Shown here: in pieces, positions 1-6,610 of the stretch
Numbering within the stretch: position 1 is the first letter of the stretch
How the letters are laid out: each line of letters starts with the position of its first letter
Origin: Pleurotus djamor
Lineage: Eukaryota > Basidiomycota > Agaricomycetes > Agaricales > Pleurotaceae
Length of the DNA: 10,742 nt
NCBI GenBank assembly: GCA_029747585.1
Contig: JAPEVF010001351.1
Location: 1 to 10,742 of the forward strand
Direction: 5' to 3'
Made by a program: the position numbers and the translations under genes
Notes under the pieces: generated by a model
What the model was told of the DNA's origin: nothing
Seen by the model: the letters and a program-made list of their open reading frames with translations, nothing else
Database searches by the model: none

Positions 1-88
1 TGGGTTCTTACAAACATGAGGTAAGGCATAGTCATAAAAGATAGAAGCAAGCAAGTAAGCAAAGAAGAAAGGAAGCAAAGGCACATAC

Positions 89-637
89 TGTCACTTTAAT
101 GTCGAACGGGCCCTTCTTTCCGGGAGCAACAGTGAAAACAACATGAAGTTCTTCGTCTTCACCTCCGAAATTGACACCGTTGCTAATGATTCCTTTGTCA
201 ATGCCGAAGACAAGTATAGACTGAGAGGCCGAACGAACGAACATGGGTGACGGGCCTGCCCAATTTTTGAGATACCCCAGACTGTTACCTTCGCTATTGC
301 GGACTTGAATTCTTCCTGTGTACTTGCTGGAGTACGCACAAGTGAGCCCCAATATGACAAGATGCAAGGGACGCTTACTTGGGCGGAGACGGATAAGGTG
401 ACGGTGTATGTCTTTTAGCACCTATATAAGAATAGATCAATCAACATCACGGACACTACACGCACAAACGCTTGAGAACATACCGAAGACCCGAGTCGGA
501 GAGAAGCCAGGAAGAACAGAACGGAATGTCGGCTTCAGAGGTGATAAACCCCGGGATAGTCGCTGCGCGTTCGTCTCCCGAGCCAACGCCGTGCTATGAA
601 AGGAGAAGAATATGAGCAAGAGGAATAGAAGATGCAT
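89..637 (-). CDS. Secreted protein of unknown function, 5' part (three exons visible, 3' end outside window)
   Basis: I rebuilt three exons on the minus strand: 637-484, 421-379 and 326-89. Intron 1 (483-422, 62 nt) has donor GTATGT, a TTGATTGA branch-like site and acceptor TATAG. Intron 2 (378-327, 52 nt) has donor GTAAGC, a GCTCAC branch-like site and acceptor CCAG. Phases agree across both joints and give 145 residues. Exon 3 ends at a GTATGT donor (88), and the remaining 88 nt are CT-rich intron; the only in-window acceptor is a weak AAG at 9-7, so the next exon may lie outside. Residues 1-19 form a signal peptide (LLFLLLIFF core, cleavage after ALA). ETNAQRLSRGLSPLKP (21-36) follows, a pattern common at the mature N-terminus of agaricomycete secreted proteins. 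Then come a Lys-Arg at 54-55, a Pro/Ser linker, and a domain starting YTGRIQVRN with Gly-Tyr, Asn-Trp and FDI motifs. Secretion is well supported; the function is unknown. Confidence 0.8.
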
Positions 638-698
638 GGGGAATCAGGCGTCAAGCTGGTGAAGCCTCGCAGAGGGCCTTGGAATCCTTTGGGCTGCC

Positions 699-704
699 TT
701 TATA
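699..704 (-). promoter_or_regulatory. TATA box of the secreted-protein gene
   Basis: On the minus strand GGTATAAAGGC places TATAAA at 704-699, 62 bp upstream of the ATG at 637. A start site about 30 bp downstream would give a 5' UTR of roughly 30 nt, normal for a fungal gene. The distance and the clean match support the chosen start codon. Confidence 0.6.
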
Positions 705-1046
705 CCACCCACGACGTGCAAGTGCGGGCATTATAGTCCAGACGGACCCTTCCTTCTAACCACGAGGCGTAGACGTTCTTCGTTCCTGACATCCTGACCC
801 TTCCGAAAGATCTACTCCGCCACAAGCTAGAAAGCATCTAGAGGCGAGTTCTTCCCCCCCAAGCTGGAGAGCTTCCATAATATGCTAGATGATGAAAGTA
901 CGCGAGTGAATCGCGTCGAAAAAGGGCTGGCTTGGAGCTTGAAGTATCGATTGTGACGTTCTGGAGCGAGCCTTGAGGGGGTGGTGGCACTAATTGTCGC
1001 ACCGAGATTGTGCTAACGGACAATGTTGCCCGCAACATGAGGCGAT

Positions 1047-1069
1047 GAACGTTTGAACCCTCGAGGCCT
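1047..1069 (+). repeat. 23-bp diverged direct repeat, copy 1
   Basis: The segment beginning GAACGTTTGAACC matches the segment at 4488-4510 at 19 of 23 positions, with the first 13 identical and both copies in the same orientation. No gene is associated with either copy. It could be a remnant of a dispersed element or chance. Confidence 0.35.
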
Positions 1070-1337
1070 CGTATTCGGCACACCCTTTGGAGTGTTCGAC
1101 GCAGTGACAGCTAATGAGCTCGATGGGTGAGTGTTACGGATGATTTCACTGATGGGAGCCTGATGTGCCGATACCCGAAGGACCTGGATATGGACATCGC
1201 CAAAATTGTGGTCCAGAAGGTGATAGGAAGCTACAAGCGAACATATCAGATCCTTGATGCTGGTGTTAAACGAGAGAACTTGAAGGACACACTGAGGGGG
1301 AAGGGGTCGCTCCTGATGAAGGCGTCTGAACGAAGAT

Positions 1338-1369
1338 GGGACATCGGGACATTGGGATATTGGGCAATG
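1338..1369 (+). repeat. Four-unit degenerate octamer array with a G-quadruplex pattern
   Basis: Four consecutive 8-nt units are visible: GGGACATC, GGGACATT, GGGATATT and GGGCAATG. Each starts with GGG, so 1338-1364 reads as GGG-N5 three times and then GGG. This fits the usual four-run intramolecular quadruplex pattern with 5-nt loops. It is not a known telomere repeat, and no gene lies within it. A G-rich run at about 1295-1307 sits just upstream. Confidence 0.7.
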
Positions 1370-2381
1370 TGTGGGTGACTGTGACACGAAGAAGTTGAGC
1401 GTGGGTAGAGACCATGCTGTTTGCTCGCGTTCGTGATCTTCGTAGACTAAGCGAACCGCAGGGAAGACAACTTCAGCATCAACTTCTTCTCGTCCTTGGG
1501 GGTATCAAAAAGGAACCCGGCGAACAAAACGGGTGAGCGCCCTGTGAGCGCCGGGGATGGTTGTTGGAGCTGAAGAATAACGAGAGAAATTCAGTCTCCG
1601 AAGCAACATGTGTGTCGGCGCCGTTCAACGATGTTGCATGGGCGATAAAGTGTCAAAGATAAAGCGTTGGGGTGTTCTCATGGCAAAGTCAAGTCGCATA
1701 TCTCCGGGTTGATGGTTGATGGCCTACGCTTCGCCTAGAGAAATGAGAGGGCTGCTGAGATAAAAAAAGAAAAGCTGACAGCGTACGTTCAAAGCTGATG
1801 CATCCTGTGCGAGCTCGCAGGCAGCCAGACCAAGTGACGGGAGACCTGGTAGATCTCGTGAGCGTCCTACTGGAATAGCGAGCTAGATGTTAATATGATA
1901 TGTGTATTGAGCATCGTGCACCTAAAAATAGAACCCAAGGAATATTGGTATCCACATTCAGCAGGAAATTTCCGCGATGAACATGGACGTAAATCCTTTT
2001 TCCCTGGGAAGGCCAAGACAAATCTGGGAGATCGTTCTGGTGGCGCATGATATTGAAGATCCTACAAAACATCCGAATTTGCGAGGCGGTAGCTGTCTGA
2101 GATAGATTACCATGATAAATGTTAAGTAGATGTTGATGAAACTCACAACTCACAATGGATGTATCGTCCCGAGAGACGGATCCGACGGCTAGTGCGTGCA
2201 TGAGCGGTAGAGGCGCCCTTCGCATGGAAAAGGCGGGTCGAAGAAAACATAGATGAACGCAGGTCAGGGCACAGTAGTGCTTCGAAAAACGGCTGCTCAG
2301 TGCAGACTGTCGTAGGTGCGGGTTAAAGAGCGCTAATGAATATGGGTGCCATATCCCAAGCGGTGATTACGGCAACTGGAT

Positions 2382-2753
2382 TCATTCTGAGCCGAGCGTC
2401 AAAAACCAATCCAACACGAAGCCGACGGCAAGGAGGATACCTACTGAAAGAGCGAGCCAAGTCACGAGAAGCGCTTGGAATAAACGAGCCACGCCGGATG
2501 GGCAGGCGTCAATGAACAAAGCTAAGTCTAACCAGCGACACAACAGCGACATATCAGGCCCCGCTGGCACATGCCAGGAGAGACGAACAAGCTTTCGGTG
2601 AACACGAGCATGGGAAAGTGAACACAGCACTATCGGTGGTTGGGGGAGTAAGATACAAGACTGATGATAAACTTGCACGAGCAGGGTGACGCGGGCGGCC
2701 AGGGAAGGCGATGTGGTGCCCAGGTCCCTCGCGTCGTCCAGTCTAGGATACAC
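2382..2753 (-). CDS. Weak candidate for a small single-pass membrane protein
   Basis: This is an uninterrupted 123-codon frame on the minus strand, from ATG at 2753. It ends in a strongly hydrophobic stretch of about 28 residues (92-120, including LLVTWLALSVGILLAVGF) followed by a three-residue tail (GSE). That would fit a tail-anchored or single-pass membrane protein, or one exon of a larger membrane protein. Many codons in the hydrophobic part end in C or T, as in the neighbouring F-box gene. I do not recognise a family, I found no clear TATA box upstream, and the N-terminal half has no domain-like character. It may be a chance frame. Confidence 0.2.
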   Translation of the reverse strand: MYPRLDDARDLGTTSPSLAARVTLLVQVYHQSCILLPQPPIVLCSLSHARVHRKLVRLSWHVPAGPDMSLLCRWLDLALFIDACPSGVARLFQALLVTWLALSVGILLAVGFVLDWFLTLGSE

Positions 2754-4163
2754 CGGCTAGACAAGCGGCGGTAACTATCAGCTGATGAAGTGGTGACAGA
2801 TTATGGAGGCATTAGTCAATCAAACCTTGAGGTAAAGTACCAAGCTCCAGTTGCAACGCTTTCCTTTGAATTAACTTGAGTATCACCGAGCAAGGAGTGT
2901 TTTTCGGCAAATCGGCCAGCCTGAACTGGCGTTCCCTAAATCGTCGTCCGAGAATTTTAGGTTCAATCGAGAAAGGTCATTCGATACTCCCCCGACAACC
3001 AGGATCGTGGTGCGTCAAGGAAAGGAAAATTCAAGGGAAGAAAGCAAAGCTGTTGTACCAGAATGCCAAAAGGACCAGCCCGATCCAAAGATTGGCTCCA
3101 TAAGTCGTTCCTACTCCGTTTGAATCGCAGTGCTGGGAAGGGTGGGTGTATTGTCCGGCGAGCCACTCTTCGTGAGCCAAGTTCACGATGCAAGACAGCG
3201 CAGTCCGACACACCACAGCATCGAAAACAAGCGAAGGACCAAAGATGTCGACCTGGAGCAGTATCACTTTGGGGTGAGAAAAGTAGGATTCCACCGCGCA
3301 TGCCGACATCAGACAGCGTCCAAATCTGAACGATGGGAAGGAGACTTTCGCGGATGAGCCGGTCAAGTTTAACCCTAAAAGGTGCTTTACAAGTCATTGA
3401 GTCCTTGACAGGCACCCAGCCCAGCTAGCTAAGCGTTGACCAAGGTGATCGGAGCACTTTGGGGACTCTCTGATCTCTGAGCACCTAAACGCGTCCGAAC
3501 ACGACCAGACGAGACGAACAATACAGATGTCGAGTTCAACTTTACTCTTGGCTTCCATACGCAAGTGGATCTTGTCGAACGTAAAATCCAAGCCAAAAGT
3601 AGGCTGGAACTTACGGAATCATGTGAGAGGGGATGCAGTCAGCCCAAGCCGACAAATAAACTCGCAAGATTGGAGATGTGGGGTAGAAGATCGCTCCTTG
3701 GTTCCTGAAGCTTGAGAAGGCTCTGCACATACATCTATCTGGCCGTGTATGTACCAAGGCAAGGGTCACTGAGCGCATCGCAGGTAAGGTTTGCCCTGTT
3801 TCCTGAAGTTGGGCAAACTTGTGGTATGAAGTTGGTATGAAGCCAAGTTGTTTTTAAATTCGATCCGTATGTTCATAGAATCAGTAAGGTGGTTTTTGAG
3901 GGAATCGCGGTGGAATGTTTTACCTGTTCTCGAGAGTCAACTAGTCACTATAGTCAAGACTCAAATGACAAGTCAATGAACTTGAAGTTGAGCGCTGGGG
4001 CGCTTGAGCGACTGCATGTGCAAAGCAATACAAACAAACCCGAAACTATGCAAGTCAAGGCTCAAGAGTCAAAACTACGAGCACCAACCCATCACTGGCA
4101 AGATTGCTTGTCAACGTGAGTTTCGTTCCTCAGAAATCGACCTGTGCCTTGCCTACGTGCTTA
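2754..4163. other. Gene-poor stretch, no supported gene
   Basis: The region carries overlapping frames on both strands around 2960-3415, up to 150 codons on the minus strand. They shadow one another, contain no recognisable motif and have Arg/Ser/Cys-rich composition typical of non-coding frames. The only structured element I can point to is the hairpin and tandem duplication at 3789-3842. No tRNA-like fold was found around the TTCGATCC at about 3860. Confidence 0.45.
3789..3842. repeat. Small hairpin followed by a tandem duplication
   Basis: GTTTGCCC at 3789-3796 is perfectly complementary to GGGCAAAC at 3811-3818, giving an 8-bp stem with a 14-nt loop. Four bases further on, TGGTATGAAG occurs twice (3822-3831 and 3833-3842) with an 11-nt period. 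No U-tract or gene end is adjacent, so it is not a recognisable terminator. Confidence 0.5.
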
Positions 4164-4198
4164 TCGACGATTTCGACGATACTTCCCAGGTCGACGAT
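4164..4198. repeat. Three direct copies of TCGACGAT
   Basis: The octamer TCGACGAT occurs at 4164-4171, 4173-4180 and 4191-4198, all on the plus strand. It lies about 700 bp upstream of the F-box gene. It could be a clustered factor-binding site or the trace of an Asp-rich coding stretch (one frame reads IDDFDDTSQVDD). Neither reading is supported by anything else. Confidence 0.4.
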
Positions 4199-4379
4199 CA
4201 CTCAAATTTCAAATTTCATGTCTTCTGCACTGTTCTTCAGTATTCTACCAAGTGAAGACCGCCATACCCATTATTGAGCGGCAACGGGTCGCGTCAAGGA
4301 CTTGCGTTATTACGCGGGGCATCTGGGCCGTCAATACCCTTGGGCCTTGAAAACGAGGGACTACCTTGCTCTCCTGCCT

Positions 4380-4454
4380 GGAGGGGAGGATGGTGAAGTT
4401 GAAGGGGGTGGGGGTGATGAAGGAGGAGCAGGAGGAAGACGAAGACGACGGAGA
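4380..4454 (+). repeat. Purine-rich (GGA/GAA) tract
   Basis: About 75 nt are almost all purine on the plus strand, with GGGG, GGGGG and GGGGG runs, then GGAGGAGCAGGAGG, then GAAGACGAAGACGACGG. Two plus-strand frames read as low-complexity protein through it, one Gly/Glu-rich ending in a run of Arg, the other ending EEQEEDEDDGD. The minus strand reads as a Ser run. All three are what a triplet-biased purine tract gives, so none is evidence for a gene. Confidence 0.6.
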
Positions 4455-4487
4455 TACTAAGCGAGAATATGGGGCAGGCTTGAGCTC

Positions 4488-4510
4488 GAACGTTTGAACC
4501 TTGAAGCCCT
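4488..4510 (+). repeat. 23-bp diverged direct repeat, copy 2
   Basis: This is the partner of the segment at 1047-1069 (19 of 23 identical, same orientation). It lies directly after the purine-rich tract and before the candidate spliced frame at 4530. Confidence 0.35.
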
Positions 4511-4529
4511 TGTGGGGTAGAAGGACGAC

Positions 4530-4910
4530 ATGGACACATTCAGTGACGAGGACTCTGAGGATATGGTCAAATGCCCCAACCCATGGACCATCTACTTTCT
4601 CGAAACCGCCCGATACCTTGGCGTACAGGCACTCGGACTTGGGAAAACAGCAGCGTGCAGCCAATTTTTATTGCCAACGAACCTGAGCCATGGCGTACTC
4701 GAAATTGAGCCTTTGAGGGTAGGTCCGCTACAACCACCGTTTTGCAGACAGACACTAAACTATATGCTTTGTGTTTAGATTGCGCCACACGTGGTGGCTA
4801 AGTCATCGCAGACTCGTGTTAGCTTCCTTTGTTCTGTTCATCGGAATATAAACCCTACCTCTCAACATCCACTTTCAATCCTCACTTTCAACCAACATGT
4901 CAATCAATGA
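4530..4910 (+). other. Possible spliced reading frame just upstream of the F-box gene
   Basis: From ATG 4530, 63 codons are open to a GTAGGT donor at 4719. A matching ACTAAAC branch-like site at 4754-4760 and a GTGTTTAG acceptor ending at 4778 define a 60-nt intron. Joining in phase keeps the frame open for another 43 codons to TGA at 4908-4910, inside the start of the F-box gene. The product would be 106 residues with an acidic start (DTFSDEDSEDM). No family is recognised. Because the second exon covers the F-box TATA box and start codon, this is more likely a gene remnant or a chance frame than an active gene. Confidence 0.2.
4847..4852 (+). promoter_or_regulatory. TATA box of the F-box gene
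   Basis: TATAAA (in GGAATATAAACCC) lies 45 bp upstream of the ATG at 4897. It is followed by a C/T/A-rich leader (repeated ACTTTCAA segments) with no other ATG, as in many short fungal 5' UTRs. Transcription is expected to start near 4875-4885. Confidence 0.65.
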
Positions 4911-6399
4911 ACTTCCCGTCGAAACTCTGCTCAACATCATTCGCGCCGCTGTCATCATCCCCCTCGCAGATGGCGGTTGTATTGATTGCGAACGAGCCGC
5001 TCGCCTGGCATCTGTTTGCAAACATTGGCGGACCATCATAACTGGAACTCCTGATCTCTGGAAGGAGATCAACTCGTCTCTCACAACCCCCGCCCTTACC
5101 ACGATTTTCGAACGTTTCAACCCAACTGGTCCCATTTCCATCCGTCCCCTTCCCAACCGCCTGCCCATACCCATTCATAATTTCAGATTGATGGCACGCG
5201 AGTCTCATCGTCTCAGAGAAGTGAATTTCCTGCTCTACGAAGACGATTGGAAGACTTCTTCCAAGCGGCTCTGCCTAGAGGCGCCGTTGTTGGAATCTTT
5301 CGCTCTGAGCTTGGACGAACTATATTCTGACAGCGATGATGACGCGCGGAACAGGCCGTCCATGGCGCCCTGCTCTCTTCCCTGTGGTATCTTTGGCGGT
5401 GTCAAGCCTCCCTGCCTTCGATACCTTTCTCTTAGCCAAGTCAAAGTCTCCTGGTCATCCCCCATCCTCCACAACTTGACCGCCCTCTCACTCGACTTCC
5501 AAGACCGCCCTAGCCTCGACGAGTTTGTGTCAGCTCTACGCCATATGCCCCTGTTAGAGTCGTTGGAATTGCTAGATTGCCTCCCTTTGAATTTGTTCTT
5601 GAAGTCGCGCTACTTCATCCCCCTTCCTAAACTTCGCGCGCTTCGTCTCAACGACTTTGCTCCCCCGTGCGACTGGTTCTTGTCTGCTGTGGATATGTCA
5701 CCGGAATGTGTCGAAGTCAGAGGCCTGAGTGACTTGCGCATGTGTGTTGGCTTGTTCCGCGCATCAGCCGCCTATCTTGCTCGTGTCGGTCGGGAGTATT
5801 TGGGCTTGGACATCAAAGTTGGGCCGGTCGGTGGGATCCCCACTGATAAAGGGGGACTGCGAGATGGATTCGACATCACTCTCAAGGTTGTCACCCAGGC
5901 TTCCAGGGATGATCGTCCGCTCTCAGCTCTCGATATCCAACTCTCCATCGCATGCCCTGTTTCCGAGTTCGAGGACGCTTTGTCAACCATCGTCAAAGCT
6001 ATCCATAAACCTCTGCGCAATATACGTTTTCTCACTCTCAACGTCACCCCAGTCGTCGCCTTGAGCAACGCCTTTTGGTTGGATGTCTTCGACGCTTGCT
6101 TCCCAAAGTTGGGGTTGTTGGGGTTGAGGACGGCTGAAGATTTGTCGGCATTTTTCAGTCTTTCACTCACGAAGATGGTGGAGGGCCTTGGCCGTGATGC
6201 CAGTCGTGAGGACCTGGAGAACTGGATCCCGAAGATTGTTCCGTTCAAGAATGTTCGGAATTTGGCTGGACTGACGTTCAAGGTTGACAATTTGGTTTCG
6301 ACAGCCTTGTCGTTGCGCAGCGCGGCCGGTTATCCGCTGTATGTTAACCGTACTATTGAGTGTTTGCTAGATATCCATGTTCCAGAGGACTCTACTTAG
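4897..6399 (+). CDS. F-box-like protein with leucine-rich segments
   Basis: The gene is a single 500-codon exon. The start has A at -3 (CCAACATG) and lies 45 bp after a TATA box. Residues 4-60 form an F-box-like domain: NELPVETLLNII, a variable loop, then RAARLASVCKHWRTIITGTP and DLWKEI. This order (LP-E-L, then VC-W, then P-LW) is the standard F-box core that docks on Skp1. Leucine-rich, repeat-like segments follow at about 173-184, 191-203, 217-230 and 243-254, with two weaker ones near 377-384 and 404-411. F-box proteins recruit substrates to SCF ubiquitin ligases through such C-terminal regions; that role is inferred from the family and the target is unknown. An acidic loop at 141-150 (SDSDDDA) has two Ser residues fitting the casein kinase 2 pattern. 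Mushroom genomes carry large divergent families of these proteins. No Skp1 or ligase partner lies nearby. The 172-codon antisense frame is a shadow. Confidence 0.9.
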   Translation: MSINELPVETLLNIIRAAVIIPLADGGCIDCERAARLASVCKHWRTIITGTPDLWKEINSSLTTPALTTIFERFNPTGPISIRPLPNRLPIPIHNFRLMARESHRLREVNFLLYEDDWKTSSKRLCLEAPLLESFALSLDELYSDSDDDARNRPSMAPCSLPCGIFGGVKPPCLRYLSLSQVKVSWSSPILHNLTALSLDFQDRPSLDEFVSALRHMPLLESLELLDCLPLNLFLKSRYFIPLPKLRALRLNDFAPPCDWFLSAVDMSPECVEVRGLSDLRMCVGLFRASAAYLARVGREYLGLDIKVGPVGGIPTDKGGLRDGFDITLKVVTQASRDDRPLSALDIQLSIACPVSEFEDALSTIVKAIHKPLRNIRFLTLNVTPVVALSNAFWLDVFDACFPKLGLLGLRTAEDLSAFFSLSLTKMVEGLGRDASREDLENWIPKIVPFKNVRNLAGLTFKVDNLVSTALSLRSAAGYPLYVNRTIECLLDIHVPEDST

Positions 6400-6583
6400 T
6401 TCTCGGTAAACTCTGACCCATGTAACTTTGACTTACTTTGACGACTCCTTGATTTATTTCTGTATCCGTTCTTATCTCAGGATTGTATATGATATAGCGT
6501 ATGATATCCATCTTGTAGTCTCAGCTTATCACCACGCACCTCTATCGAGGGTCACCGCGCACTTACGCATTTCGAATGGGGCA

Positions 6584-6589
6584 AATAAA
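6584..6589 (+). terminator. Possible polyadenylation signal of the F-box gene
   Basis: AATAAA occurs 185 nt after the stop codon at 6397-6399 and is followed within 15 nt by a GT-rich CTTGTGTAAG. Fungal poly(A) signals are loose, so an earlier A/T-rich site around 6480-6510 is equally possible. Confidence 0.3.
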
Positions 6590-6610
6590 CACATAGGCCT
6601 GCTTGTGTAA

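Larger units (their letters stand above)
705..2381. other. Gene-poor stretch, no supported gene
   Basis: No reading frame here has a recognisable domain or a convincing exon-intron series. The longest are 124 codons on the minus strand (1387-1013) and 83 codons on the plus strand (1127-1378), which overlap each other. The plus-strand peptide has a moderately protein-like composition, but a GTGAGT at 1127 cannot be joined in phase to a nearby acceptor. The stretch holds the upstream region of the secreted-protein gene, a G-rich array at 1338-1369 and one member of a 23-bp repeat pair at 1047-1069. I see nothing else that can be named. Confidence 0.5.

Noticed and set aside
1013..1387. Overlapping 124-codon (minus) and 83-codon (plus) frames
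   Set aside because: They occupy the same DNA on opposite strands, carry no motif, and cannot be extended by in-phase splicing; part of the minus frame only reflects the GGG octamer array.
2963..3415. 150-codon minus-strand frame and several overlapping frames
   Set aside because: Composition is rich in Arg, Ser and Cys with no domain, several frames are open at once, and there is no promoter or splice support.
4488..4500. GGTTCAAACG on the minus strand as a tRNA B box (also at 1047-1059)
   Set aside because: The flanking bases cannot form a T stem, and no cloverleaf can be drawn at either copy.
4245..4664. 139-codon minus-strand frame with a Ser run
   Set aside because: The Ser run is the complement of the purine tract, the frame lies antisense to other open segments, and it has no recognisable domain.
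5772..6290. 172-codon minus-strand frame
   Set aside because: It is antisense to the F-box gene, whose plus-strand frame is complete and has a domain and a TATA box.
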